Source: Pseudomonas sp. Root71 (GTDB lineage Bacteria; Pseudomonadota; Gammaproteobacteria; Pseudomonadales; Pseudomonadaceae). From it: 64,000 nucleotides of DNA. The notes beneath the pieces were generated by a model. It saw nothing but the letters and a program-made list of their open reading frames with translations, had not been told where the DNA came from and searched no databases. Location: positions 62,001 to 126,000 of the forward strand of contig NZ_LMHY01000004.1 in assembly GCF_001429045.1 (NCBI RefSeq), given 5' to 3'. The position numbers and the translations under genes are program-made. Positions 17,508 through 26,019 of the stretch are shown in pieces. Positions within the stretch are counted from its first letter, which is position 1. Every line of letters starts with the position of its first letter.

Positions 17508-17561
17508 AGTTTTCACTGGCCGCGTAATTGAACCGACAAAAATACTTTCAGGAGAATCATC

Positions 17562-18419
17562 ATGGGCGAAGTCGTCCTGGCAGCAAAAGTCTGCCATGTG
17601 CCGTCGATGTACTTGTCCGAACTACCGGGCAAACACCACGGTTGTCGTGCTGCAGCTATCGAAGGCCATAAGGAAATAGGTCGGCGCGCGCGTGAGTTAG
17701 GTGCTGATACCGCCGTCGTCTTCGACGTGCACTGGCTGGTGAACAGCGGCTACCACGTGAACAACGGTGAGCATTTCAGCGGCGTTTACACAAGCAATGA
17801 ACTTCCGCACTTCATCAAGGACATGGTTTACCACTACCCAGGCTGCCCGGAGCTCGGACAACTGATCGCCGAAGAAGCCAACGCGGCCGGTGTGCGCACG
17901 CTGTCGCATAACATCCCGAGTCTGGAACTGGAATACGGCACCCTGGTGCCCATGCGCTATATGCACATGGATGTACCTGCAGCCGAAAAACTCAAGGTGA
18001 TTTCCATCGCGGCCTGGTGTGCCTGGCATCGTCTCGAAGACAGCTTCGCTTTCGGCGCCGCCGTACGTCGCGCAATCGAGAAGAGTGACCGCAAAGTCCT
18101 GGTGCTGGCCTCCGGCTCTCTTTCACACCGTTTCTCTGACGATCGCGAAGCGGAAGCCAATATCCACAACTGGACGCGCGAATTCGACAAGCAGGTCGAC
18201 ATGCACGTGGTCAAGCTGTGGCGCGAAGGTCGATTCAGAGAGTTCTGCGCGATGCTTCCTGACTACGCCGAGCACTGCTTCGGCGAGGGCAAAATGCACG
18301 ACACTGCAATGCTCTTGGGCCTGCTGGGTGGGCCGGATTACAACAAGCCGGTCGAAGTTCTCACGGAGCCCTTTGGCAGCTCCGGGACCGGCCAGATCAA
18401 CGCCATTTTCCCGCTCTGA
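17562..18419 (+). CDS. hpaD: HpaD, 3,4-dihydroxyphenylacetate 2,3-dioxygenase
   Basis: A 285-residue LigB-type (class III) extradiol dioxygenase. Conserved sites include KVCHVPSMYLSE, FDVHWLVN, the SHNIPSLELEYGTLVP stretch and ASGSLSHRF. It opens homoprotocatechuate to CHMS. An AGGAG ribosome site precedes the ATG. It belongs to the Fe(II) LigB superfamily and is unrelated to the VOC dioxygenase at 2772. Confidence 0.93.
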   Translation: MGEVVLAAKVCHVPSMYLSELPGKHHGCRAAAIEGHKEIGRRARELGADTAVVFDVHWLVNSGYHVNNGEHFSGVYTSNELPHFIKDMVYHYPGCPELGQLIAEEANAAGVRTLSHNIPSLELEYGTLVPMRYMHMDVPAAEKLKVISIAAWCAWHRLEDSFAFGAAVRRAIEKSDRKVLVLASGSLSHRFSDDREAEANIHNWTREFDKQVDMHVVKLWREGRFREFCAMLPDYAEHCFGEGKMHDTAMLLGLLGGPDYNKPVEVLTEPFGSSGTGQINAIFPL

Positions 18420-18481
18420 ATTTCGCTCAAGCGGCAGGGGCTCGCCCGCCGCTCGGCACAACGACCTACCAGGAGGGCACG

Positions 18482-18874
18482 ATGCCGCATTTTATTGCCG
18501 AGTACACCGACAACATCGAGCAACAGGCCGACCTGCCGGGCCTTTTTGAAAAAGTCCACACGACACTGGGGGCCAGCGGTGTGTTTCCGCTGGGAGGTAT
18601 CCGTAGCCGCGGCGTTCGACTGGATACGTGGCGTATGGCCGACGGCAAACACGATTACGCCTTTGTCCACATGACGCTGAAGGTTGGCCACGGCCGCGAC
18701 CTGGCGACACGTCGACGGGTCGCTGAAAAACTGTTCGAAGTCATCACCGCCCACTTTGCACCGCTGCAGGCAGAACGTTTGCTGGCTCTGTCGTTTGAGA
18801 TGATCGAGCTCCACCCCGAGCTTAATTTCAAGCTCAACAACGTGCATGCCTTCCTCAATCAGCAGGCGAACTAG
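18482..18874 (+). CDS. hpaF: HpaF, 5-carboxymethyl-2-hydroxymuconate delta-isomerase
   Basis: A 130-residue CHMI of the tautomerase superfamily. The initiator Met is followed by Pro (MPHFIAEYTDNIE), the expected catalytic N-terminal proline. The C-terminal half contains ALSFEMIELHPELNFKLNNVH. A perfect AGGAGG ribosome site precedes the ATG. It isomerises CHM to OPET between the HpaE and HpaG steps. Confidence 0.92.
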   Translation: MPHFIAEYTDNIEQQADLPGLFEKVHTTLGASGVFPLGGIRSRGVRLDTWRMADGKHDYAFVHMTLKVGHGRDLATRRRVAEKLFEVITAHFAPLQAERLLALSFEMIELHPELNFKLNNVHAFLNQQAN

Positions 18875-18918
18875 AACCTTCCTCTTCCCTCGGCCACTCT
18901 CACAAAAAGTACAAAATC

Positions 18919-20223
18919 ATGAGCATAGCCACTTCCGCTGCACAGCCTTTGAGCGATGCCGCAACATCGACCCACCGTACAGTGACCTTGCGGCTGATGC
19001 CACTGCTGCTGGTGTGCTACCTGTTTGCCCATCTTGATCGGATAAACATCGGTTTCGCGAAGATGCAGATGGGCGCCGACCTGCAATTCAGCGATACCGT
19101 CTACGGTTTCGGTGCAGGCTTGTTCTTTGTTGCCTACGCGATGTTCGGAGTACCCAGCAACATCGCCCTGGATCGCATTGGGCCACGACGCTGGATCGCT
19201 TTGTTGATGGTTGTCTGGGGGACTCTGTCGACCAGCATGCTATTGATCGAAAACGCTGAAGGTTTCTACGCGTTGCGCTTCTTGCTCGGCGTCGCCGAGG
19301 CCGGATTTTTCCCGGGCATTCTGGTCTATCTGAACCGCTGGTATCCGGCCAGCAGGCGCGCCCAGGTTACCGCGTTGTTTGCCATTGCCGTGCCGCTGGC
19401 CGGGGTTGTCGGTGGCCCTCTATCGGGCGGTATCCTGCAAGGCTTTCATGATGTTGGGGGCCTGCGTGGGTGGCAGTGGATGTTCCTGATTGAAGGCGCG
19501 CCAGTCGTACTACTCGGTTTGCTGGTACTCAAGGTGTTGCCTGACAACTTCGAGTCAGTCAGTTGGCTAAGCAGTGAGCAGAAAGAGCAACTGCGCAAGC
19601 AACTGGCTAGCGAAGAACAACGCAAACCCATCATTTCGTTTGGCGGAATACTGCGAGATCCTCAGGTCTGGCTGCTGGTGGGCATCTATTGCGCAGTCAT
19701 GCTGGCGGTCAATACGCTTGCTTTCTGGATGCCTACCCTGATTCACAGCTCCGGGATTGGCAGCGATGGCAAGGTCGGCCTGCTCAGTGCCCTGCCCTAC
19801 CTGGCCGGCTGCGGCTTCATGATCGCCTGCGGACGTTCATCGGATCGTCGCCGTGAACGTCGGTGGCACTTGAGTGTGCCATTGCTCATGTCGGCCCTCG
19901 GTATCGCCGTAGCCGGCCTTTTGCCTGACGACCCCTTCATGGTAATCGGCGGATTGGTGATTGCGGGTATGGGCGCGAGCGCCGCACTGCCGATGTTTTG
20001 GCAGCTACCACCCGCATTCCTGTCAAACAGCACCCAGGCGGCGGGCATCGCCCTGATCAGTTCTCTGGGAAGCATTGCCTCGTTTCTGACACCCAATCTG
20101 ATTGGCTGGATGCGTGACACGACCCACAGCGCCAGTCTTGCCCTCTACGTCCTCGCGGCATTGATCGTCGCAGGCGCCTTCCTGGTGCTGCGCACGCCCG
20201 CCGCCATCGTCAATCCTCATTAA
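18919..20223 (+). CDS. hpaX: HpaX, MFS transporter for 4-hydroxyphenylacetate
   Basis: A 434-residue MFS protein of the anion:cation symporter (ACS) family with 12 predicted membrane segments. It has the typical FAHLDRINIGFAKMQM and GVAEAGFFPGILVYLNRWYP motifs. It lies within the hpa operon between hpaF and hpaH and is the likely inner-membrane 4-HPA importer. The Shine-Dalgarno is weak. The transporter at 40489 is a homolog of the same family. Confidence 0.9.
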   Translation: MSIATSAAQPLSDAATSTHRTVTLRLMPLLLVCYLFAHLDRINIGFAKMQMGADLQFSDTVYGFGAGLFFVAYAMFGVPSNIALDRIGPRRWIALLMVVWGTLSTSMLLIENAEGFYALRFLLGVAEAGFFPGILVYLNRWYPASRRAQVTALFAIAVPLAGVVGGPLSGGILQGFHDVGGLRGWQWMFLIEGAPVVLLGLLVLKVLPDNFESVSWLSSEQKEQLRKQLASEEQRKPIISFGGILRDPQVWLLVGIYCAVMLAVNTLAFWMPTLIHSSGIGSDGKVGLLSALPYLAGCGFMIACGRSSDRRRERRWHLSVPLLMSALGIAVAGLLPDDPFMVIGGLVIAGMGASAALPMFWQLPPAFLSNSTQAAGIALISSLGSIASFLTPNLIGWMRDTTHSASLALYVLAALIVAGAFLVLRTPAAIVNPH

Positions 20224-20235
20224 GAGATCCAAGTC

Positions 20236-21039
20236 ATGCTCGATCAAGAATTCATCCAGCAAGCCGCTGCACAACTGGACAACGCCGAACGCTCCCGTAA
20301 GCAAGTCGGGCAGTTCTCCCTCGCGCATCCACAGATCACCATCGAAGATGCCTATGCCATTCAGCGAGCCTGGGTGGCACAGAAAATAAAGAACGGTCGT
20401 AAGCTGGTGGGGCACAAGATTGGCCTGACCTCTCGGGCCATGCAGGTCTCATCTAACATTACAGAACCGGATTACGGGGCGTTGCTTGACGACATGCTGT
20501 TCGACGAAGGCACCGACATCCCCTTCAACCGTTTTATCGTGCCGCGCGTCGAAGTGGAGTTGGCATTCATCCTCGGCAAGCCGCTCAAAGGCCCGAATGT
20601 CACTATTTTCGATGTGCTGGAGGCTACCGAATGGGTGATCCCGGCCCTGGAAATCATTGACGCGCGTATCCAGCAGATCGATCCGGAGACCAAAGCCACG
20701 CGCAAGGTCTTCGACACCATTTCCGACAATGCGGCGAACGCAGGGGTGGTAATGGGCGGCCGTGCTGTGCGCCCTCACGAGGTCGACCTGCGCAAGGTGC
20801 CCGCTGTCTTGTACCGCAATGGCGTGATCGAGGAATCAGGGGTCTCTGCCGCCGTGCTCAATCACCCGGCGAAAGGTGTCGCCTGGCTGGCGAACAAGCT
20901 CGCCCCATACGATGTCACGTTGCAACCGGGGCAAATTATTCTGGGCGGGTCGTTTACCCGTCCGGTGGCTGCGAACCCAGGCGATACCTTCCATGTCGAC
21001 TACGACATGCTGGGTTCCATCTCCTGCCGCTTCGTCTGA
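20236..21039 (+). CDS. hpaH: HpaH, 2-oxohept-3-ene-1,7-dioate hydratase
   Basis: A 267-residue FAH-superfamily hydratase. It has [15 protein letters not shown], the metal residues in [14 protein letters not shown], and [20 protein letters not shown]. It hydrates OHED to 4-hydroxy-2-oxoheptanedioate, the substrate of HpaI directly downstream. It starts 13 bases after hpaX. Confidence 0.92.
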   Translation: MLDQEFIQQAAAQLDNAERSRKQVGQFSLAHPQITIEDAYAIQRAWVAQKIKNGRKLVGHKIGLTSRAMQVSSNITEPDYGALLDDMLFDEGTDIPFNRFIVPRVEVELAFILGKPLKGPNVTIFDVLEATEWVIPALEIIDARIQQIDPETKATRKVFDTISDNAANAGVVMGGRAVRPHEVDLRKVPAVLYRNGVIEESGVSAAVLNHPAKGVAWLANKLAPYDVTLQPGQIILGGSFTRPVAANPGDTFHVDYDMLGSISCRFV

Positions 21040-21057
21040 TTTCTTGAGGACCGTTTC

Positions 21058-21858
21058 ATGGATATGCCAATCAACACATTCAAACAACGCCTGAAAAGTG
21101 GCAAGGCTCAAATCGGCCTTTGGCTCGGTCTGGCCAACCCTTACTGCGCAGAGCTGGCAGCCAATGCCGACTTTGATTGGCTATTGATCGACGGCGAGCA
21201 TGCGCCCAATGATATACGCAGCATGCTTGGCCAATTGCAGGCGATAGCGCCCTACACCAGTCATCCAGTGATCCGCCCTGTCGCTGGCGACACAACGTTG
21301 ATCAAACAGATTTTGGACATCGGCACCCAGACCTTACTGGTGCCGATGGTCGAAAGCGCCGAACAAGCGCGAGAGCTGGTGCGTGCCGTGCACTATCCGC
21401 CCAGTGGCGTGCGCGGTGTAGGCAGCGCGTTGGCGCGGGCGTCGCGCTGGAACAGCGTGCCCGGCTACCTGGACAAGGCTGACGAGCAAATATGCCTGCT
21501 GGTGCAGATTGAAAGCCTGAAAGGCCTGGAGAATCTGGATGCCATCGTCAACGTCGAAGGCGTTGACGGGGTGTTTATCGGCCCTGCCGACCTCAGCGCT
21601 GCGATGGACCATCGCGGTAACCCGGGCCATCCCGAAGTTCAAGCAGTAATCGAAGACACCATCATACGAATCCGCGATGCCGGCAAAGCGCCCGGCATTC
21701 TCAGCGCCGACGAAAGATTGGCCAGACGCTACATCGAGCTCGGCGCGGCATTCGTAGCGGTCGGCGTCGACACCTCCGTACTGATGCAAGGCCTGCAAGC
21801 ACTGACAAGCAAGTTCAGAAATACCCCGGCCACGATCAGTACCGGCGGTGTTTACTGA
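21058..21858 (+). CDS. hpaI: HpaI, 4-hydroxy-2-oxoheptanedioate aldolase
   Basis: A 266-residue class II (metal) aldolase of the HpcH/HpaI family. It has [39 protein letters not shown] and [12 protein letters not shown], which carry the catalytic His and the metal-binding Glu and Asp. It cleaves to pyruvate and succinic semialdehyde, the last pathway step. A GAGG site lies upstream of the ATG. It is the final gene of the operon, converging on hpaR2. Confidence 0.93.
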   Translation: MDMPINTFKQRLKSGKAQIGLWLGLANPYCAELAANADFDWLLIDGEHAPNDIRSMLGQLQAIAPYTSHPVIRPVAGDTTLIKQILDIGTQTLLVPMVESAEQARELVRAVHYPPSGVRGVGSALARASRWNSVPGYLDKADEQICLLVQIESLKGLENLDAIVNVEGVDGVFIGPADLSAAMDHRGNPGHPEVQAVIEDTIIRIRDAGKAPGILSADERLARRYIELGAAFVAVGVDTSVLMQGLQALTSKFRNTPATISTGGVY

Positions 21859-21882
21859 TTTCAGGTTAATTGCAAATGCTCG

Positions 21883-21908
21883 CCGCTGGCAGACATCAAT
21901 GCCAGCGG
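21883..21908. terminator. Stem-loop between convergent hpaI and hpaR2
   Basis: CCGCTGGCA and TGCCAGCGG form a 9-bp stem with an 8-base loop. No T-run follows on either strand, so it is a weak bidirectional terminator at best. Confidence 0.45.
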
Positions 21909-21921
21909 TGACCATTCCGCC

Positions 21922-22344
21922 TCAACGCTTCAGTGTCTTCAACTCATTGAGCAACACCAACAACGTCTGCAACTTCTCCGCGCCGTAGCGCTCCTGCAAG
22001 CGCTCATAGTTCTCTTCCATGCGCCCGCTCATACTTTCAAAGCAACGCTCTCCGGCAGCGGTCAGTTTCACCAGCACTCGGCGCTGGTCGTGTTCTGAGC
22101 GCCGTCGTTCGACCAACTCTGCGGTCTCCATCCGCGCCAGTACGCCAGTCATGCTGGGCTTGAGAATACATGCCAAGTCCGCCAAGCGATTGATCTCCAG
22201 TTCGCCCTGCTGACTGAGAATCCGCACTACCCGCCATTGTTGCTCAGTGAGGCCGATATCTTTCAGAGAAGGCCGGAAAAAGCTCATGGCCACTTCCCGG
22301 GCCTGGAGCAGGTTGAGTGTCAGAGACTGTCGGTGCTTGGGCAT
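21922..22344 (-). CDS. Second HpaR-like MarR regulator
   Basis: A 140-residue paralog of HpaR at 12919, with the shared signatures SLTLNLLQAREVAMSFFRP, LTEQQWRVVRIL and CILKPSMTGVLARME. Both share the same length and start. A GTTAGCATGTTAAT box lies 22 bases upstream of the start, so it is probably autoregulated. It closes the opposite end of the hpa operon from hpaR. One copy may respond to 4-HPA and the other to a different intermediate, or they may be redundant. Confidence 0.88.
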   Translation of the reverse strand: MPKHRQSLTLNLLQAREVAMSFFRPSLKDIGLTEQQWRVVRILSQQGELEINRLADLACILKPSMTGVLARMETAELVERRRSEHDQRRVLVKLTAAGERCFESMSGRMEENYERLQERYGAEKLQTLLVLLNELKTLKR

Positions 22345-22365
22345 TTAGAAACGGCTCAAAAATCA

Positions 22366-22379
22366 GTTAGCATGTTAAT
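22366..22379. promoter_or_regulatory. HpaR-type box (GTTAGCATGTTAAT)
   Basis: Same dyad as at 12143-12156, differing in the last base. It is placed to cover the promoter of the second hpaR gene. Confidence 0.55.
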
Positions 22380-22422
22380 TATCTTATCACGCCGAAATAG
22401 CGATGACGTTTCTAGCGTCCAT

Positions 22423-22448
22423 AAAAAAACGGCGCATTTAGGCGCCGT
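22423..22448 (-). terminator. Rho-independent terminator after C1/C2 genes
   Basis: On the minus strand ACGGCGC and GCGCCGT form a 7-bp stem with a six-base loop, followed by TTTTTTT. It ends the two-gene hydroxylase operon 26 bases after the stop. Confidence 0.85.
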
Positions 22449-22473
22449 CCATTTAATCGCTAACCAGAGCACG

Positions 22474-23424
22474 TCAGAGCCTGATAACCGCTTTCAACAC
22501 AGTCTTGAAGGTTTCCAATTGATCGTCGCTGAATTGACTGAAGACTTTTTCCTGCTGTTCTCGGGCTATTGTCCATAATCTTTCTGTTTCATCGATACCT
22601 TTAACGGTCAGACGCAAGCGCTTATCTTCTTCACAGACCAGCCCCTTACGAGTGAGATTGGCGACGGCCTCTTCGATTTCCCGCTCGGGCATCGCCACCT
22701 CCCGTTGCAGATCCGTGAGGCTCAACCCTGCATCGTTCTCCAGCACCATCAACATACGCGCCTCACTTGTCCGCAAACCTGTCGACAATTGCCGCGGCTG
22801 ATAGCTTGCCTGATACGCGCGCAATGCTTGGGTCATGAGGTAGTACAAATTGTGGCTCAGCCTTCCTTGGAAGTGGCTGCTAGGCGGCTGACCTTCAGCA
22901 CTTTTTGTCATGCGCGTGTGGGGCAACACCATGGAGTATGCGCCCTGGTGGTACAGCAACGGCGAACGACCAAAATCATCGAAAGCCACTACCTTACCGA
23001 TCATGATCCAATGATCACCACCGTCCACCTGCTGATATTTTTCGCACTGAAAACGCGCGGAGCAATCAGTAAGAATGGGCGCCCCTCCGTGACCTGACTC
23101 GTATTCGATGCCAGCAAAACGATCGTCTTTCGGACGAGCGAAATTGTTCGACAAATCAATTTGATCTGCAGCAAGCACATTCACGGCAAAGTGGGTAGCG
23201 GCAGCAAATACATCATGACTGGTTGATCGCTTATCGATACTCCAGAGAATCAACGGCGGATCGAGCGACACCGAGTTGAAGCTATTGGCCGTCACCCCCA
23301 CTTTTCGGCCATCGTGATCGGCGGCTGTCACCACTGTCACACCGGTGGCGAAGTTACCTAAGGCGCGGCGAAATGCACGCGAATCGAAGGCAGAAGAAGC
23401 TGCAATTTCATTAATATCGGACAT
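22474..23424 (-). CDS. C1-hpah: 4-hydroxyphenylacetate 3-hydroxylase, reductase component (C1 type)
   Basis: A 316-residue protein. The N-terminal flavin reductase domain (about 15-165) has FRRALGNFATGVTVVTA and GVTANSFNSVSLDPPLILWS. A C-terminal MarR-like domain (about 195-316) has SEARMLMVLENDAGLSLTDL and ANLTRKGLVCEEDKRL. This layout and length match the C1 reductase of Acinetobacter baumannii 4-HPA hydroxylase, where the extra domain lets 4-HPA stimulate FMN reduction (established for that enzyme). It supplies reduced FMN to C2, encoded upstream. A GC-rich hairpin (23436-23458) lies between the two genes. Confidence 0.9.
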   Translation of the reverse strand: MSDINEIAASSAFDSRAFRRALGNFATGVTVVTAADHDGRKVGVTANSFNSVSLDPPLILWSIDKRSTSHDVFAAATHFAVNVLAADQIDLSNNFARPKDDRFAGIEYESGHGGAPILTDCSARFQCEKYQQVDGGDHWIMIGKVVAFDDFGRSPLLYHQGAYSMVLPHTRMTKSAEGQPPSSHFQGRLSHNLYYLMTQALRAYQASYQPRQLSTGLRTSEARMLMVLENDAGLSLTDLQREVAMPEREIEEAVANLTRKGLVCEEDKRLRLTVKGIDETERLWTIAREQQEKVFSQFSDDQLETFKTVLKAVIRL

Positions 23425-23501
23425 GCAAGACTCCCGAGCACGCCCCCTGGGCGCGCTCTGATTATTTTTATGAGGGGCTTGTGGCTTGAGGGCGAACGGC
23501 C

Positions 23502-24671
23502 TTAGGCCATTGAGGGATCGGGCTCAAGACCCATCAGTTCGCGACCAAGTATCTGTGCACAAACGTCATAGTCGGTATAGGCGTGCGCCCCCGTAAGATG
23601 TGCGTCGCGGAAAAGGCGTTGCAACTCGTTGGTTTCAAACCAGGCGCCGCCGCCGGCCGCTTCCATCAGACGGTCCACAGCCTGGATACACATTTTCGTG
23701 GCATAGCCTTGATTGGTACGCCAGAACGTGAGCGTGGTGCGGCTAGGGTACTCGTGGCGCTCGCTGTATTCGGCAATCTCCTCCCAGCTTTTTTCCAGCA
23801 ACGCTCGGGCAGCCGCAACTTGATGCGTGGATTCGGCCAGGCGCATCAATGCCGGGGTGGCTGCGCCGACAGCGGCACCGGTGTAGGCACGGACGCGGTT
23901 GCGGGTTTTCTCGCGAAAGACATCCAGCATGCGCTCGGCAATACCCAGGCTGACAGTCGAAAAACCGCTGGCGAAATAAGGCCGATAAGGGGCGAAGAAA
24001 ATCTTGCTGTCCGGATACAAACCAAAGCCCGCCGACTTGCCTTCGATCATGTCCTTGGCTTTCTGGATTCGGTGCTCGGGCACGAAAGCATTCTTGACGA
24101 TCAGGGTTTTGCTACCGCTGCCACGCATACCAACGGCAAACCAGTCATCACGAATTTCATAGTCACTGCTTGGCAGCACCGCGAAACAATAATCCCGAGT
24201 GCCTTCGGCATTCTCACGAAAGAACCCCATGATGGCCCATTCGGCATGATCACAGCCTGAACTCCATCCCATCTCACCACTGAAAGTGACGCCTCCCTCC
24301 ACCTCCTCGGTGCGCCCAAAAGGCGCGATGCTGCTACTGGCAGTAGCATCGGGGTCATTTCCCCACATCTCATCCTGCAGCTTGCTGGAAAACATTGCGA
24401 TTTGATGACTGTGAGTACATAGAAGGCTCATGGCCCAGGCCGTGCTGGCACAGGAACCGGCCAACAATGCGATGCAGTCGGCAAACTGAGGCAGAGAGAT
24501 CTCCATGCCGCCGTACTTTTTCGGCTGCAACGCATGGTGCATACCAATACCTTTGAGCAAAGCGATATTTTCGGCGGGAACACAACGCGCGCGTTCGGCC
24601 TCGAAGGCATTAGCCGCGATAGTAGGCAGAACACCTTTCAGGTCTTCCAGCAGCGGGTTTGGAGTTTTCAT
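23502..24671 (-). CDS. C2-hpah: 4-hydroxyphenylacetate 3-hydroxylase, oxygenase component (C2 type)
   Basis: A 389-residue acyl-CoA-dehydrogenase-fold flavin monooxygenase. Motifs include QPKKYGGMEISLPQFADCIALLA, GVTFSGEMGWSSGCDHAEW, DDWFAVGMRGSGSKT, and the C-terminal GGGAWFETNELQRLFRDAHLTGAHA. It hydroxylates 4-HPA to homoprotocatechuate with reduced FMN from C1. The ATG at 24671 (GAGA upstream) is used; the frame extends 29 codons upstream but that part does not look like the family. This is the C1/C2 system, not the HpaBC type of E. coli. Confidence 0.9.
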   Translation of the reverse strand: MKTPNPLLEDLKGVLPTIAANAFEAERARCVPAENIALLKGIGMHHALQPKKYGGMEISLPQFADCIALLAGSCASTAWAMSLLCTHSHQIAMFSSKLQDEMWGNDPDATASSSIAPFGRTEEVEGGVTFSGEMGWSSGCDHAEWAIMGFFRENAEGTRDYCFAVLPSSDYEIRDDWFAVGMRGSGSKTLIVKNAFVPEHRIQKAKDMIEGKSAGFGLYPDSKIFFAPYRPYFASGFSTVSLGIAERMLDVFREKTRNRVRAYTGAAVGAATPALMRLAESTHQVAAARALLEKSWEEIAEYSERHEYPSRTTLTFWRTNQGYATKMCIQAVDRLMEAAGGGAWFETNELQRLFRDAHLTGAHAYTDYDVCAQILGRELMGLEPDPSMA

Positions 24672-25273
24672 GGGCGGTCTCTTTATTATTGGATAGTGGC
24701 GCTCCGCTTGGCAGACGCTTGCGAACATCGCCAGAAGGCACCGTACGCTAGATGGCAAGCGGGTAAGCGCGTCAGCACCCGGTCAGTATGAGGTGCTGGG
24801 GCACTACGAAAAATGCACGTTACAAATAGAAGATTGCACTTTTCATAGAGTCTTTAAGCAACGAACAAAACGCGAAGAAGAATGGACCTGAAAGTGATGT
24901 TCATCGCTGACTGTTTAAAGATGGCCGCTGCCCTTCCCTCCTGACTTGCCCCCCGCGCCGCCGACTTACCGACAACAGATCCGAGCGAAAACCTCATATA
25001 AACGAAACGCAATGACTCGTAGAGTGTCGACCAAGCGAAGCAATTTTCACTGCAACAAAGCCTTCTGCTTGAGCACCCTAGCCCGCGCTAAAAACAACAA
25101 AACAAGCTTATTACGAGCGAACATTTTCCTGCTGGATTGAGCACAGCCAAGGTAGAATTTTTCACGCACAGGCAATATACTAAACACTGCGTATACTAAT
25201 TATTTCCTTGACGAGAGCCATCCTGGGCTTTTGTTTTTTAGAAACAAATGCACCTGGGTAAGGGATCTTGAAA
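24672..25273. other. Gene-free divergent region between C2 and TetR paralog 2
   Basis: I see no convincing gene in about 600 bases. The right end holds a TetR-operator-like site (25183-25198). The left part presumably contains the C1/C2 promoter, but I find no HpaR-type box there, so HpaA is the more likely regulator. Confidence 0.45.
25183..25198 (-). promoter_or_regulatory. Weak candidate TetR operator (minus strand TAGTATACGCAGTGTT)
   Basis: Matches the site at 34618-34633 (TTGTATACGCATCGTT) over most positions when read on the minus strand. It lies 76 bases upstream of the TetR start at 25274. Confidence 0.4.
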
Positions 25274-25897
25274 ATGTCGACTAACAAACCTGTATCGACC
25301 ACCAAATCGATCGTGGGTCGCCCACGAAGCGAAGCTACACGCCGTCAGATCCTGGATGCCACCATCAGGCTGCTGCAGGAAAAATCCATTCAAGCCATCT
25401 CAATCGAGGCGATAGCACGAGAAGCTGGCGTTAGTAAATCAACCATATACCGGTGGTGGGACTCCAAAGCGTTAGTCGTTATCGACGCGTTCATAGAGAA
25501 CCAAATGTTGAAGACAGCCTTGCCACGAGAACTGGGTCCGAGAGAGGCAATTGCTCAGCACTTCCGCTCCCTCGTAGACCAATACTCTGGTTGGGCCGGT
25601 CGACTGGTCGCACAAATACTCGCGGAAGGTCAGTCAGATCCCTCTACTTTGAGAGATTTTCGAGAGCGGTTTCATTATGGAAGGCGCGCGATAATTCGAG
25701 AAACGCTAGAGGAATGGAGGGTGAGCGGCGAGATATCTCCCGATACGGATATCGAGATACTGATGGACTTGATTTACGGGGCCGTTTACATGCGACTCAT
25801 GATTGGACACGCCCCACTTAACCAAGCGTTTGCCGAGTCGCACATAAACTTTGTGTACCACTTACTGGGTGTCAAGAGCACTGACCCCGAGGCCTAG
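25274..25897 (+). CDS. TetR/AcrR family regulator, paralog 2
   Basis: A 207-residue TetR protein, very similar along its length to those at 5086 and 32426: GRPRSEATRRQILDATIRLL, IEAIAREAGVSKSTIYRWWD, RERFHYGRRAIIRETLEEW, YMRLMIGHAPLNQ. The ATG at 25274 has AAGGG upstream. It lies at the downstream end of the 32092-26020 operon, converging with it, and is separated from C2 by a long intergenic region. The three paralogs differ mostly in the ligand-domain tips, which suggests different inducers acting on one operator family. Confidence 0.9.
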   Translation: MSTNKPVSTTKSIVGRPRSEATRRQILDATIRLLQEKSIQAISIEAIAREAGVSKSTIYRWWDSKALVVIDAFIENQMLKTALPRELGPREAIAQHFRSLVDQYSGWAGRLVAQILAEGQSDPSTLRDFRERFHYGRRAIIRETLEEWRVSGEISPDTDIEILMDLIYGAVYMRLMIGHAPLNQAFAESHINFVYHLLGVKSTDPEA

Positions 25898-26019
25898 TCG
25901 TTATTGGTCAAGTTCAGTGCGCAGGCGTTGAGTTGATCGGATACCGACGTCGAGCCATTGGAAACGAACACCCCGCTCATCTCGCTATAAGACTGATCGA
26001 AATGCTCGCCCCAATTGGG

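Noticed and set aside
21922..22344. Calling this gene hpaR and the one at 12919 the paralog
   Set aside because: Both fit equally by sequence; I gave the symbol to the copy next to hpaA because of gene order, and left this one unnamed.
25003..25018. AACGAAACGCAATGAC as an extra TetR operator
   Set aside because: Only about half the positions match and the right arm is broken.
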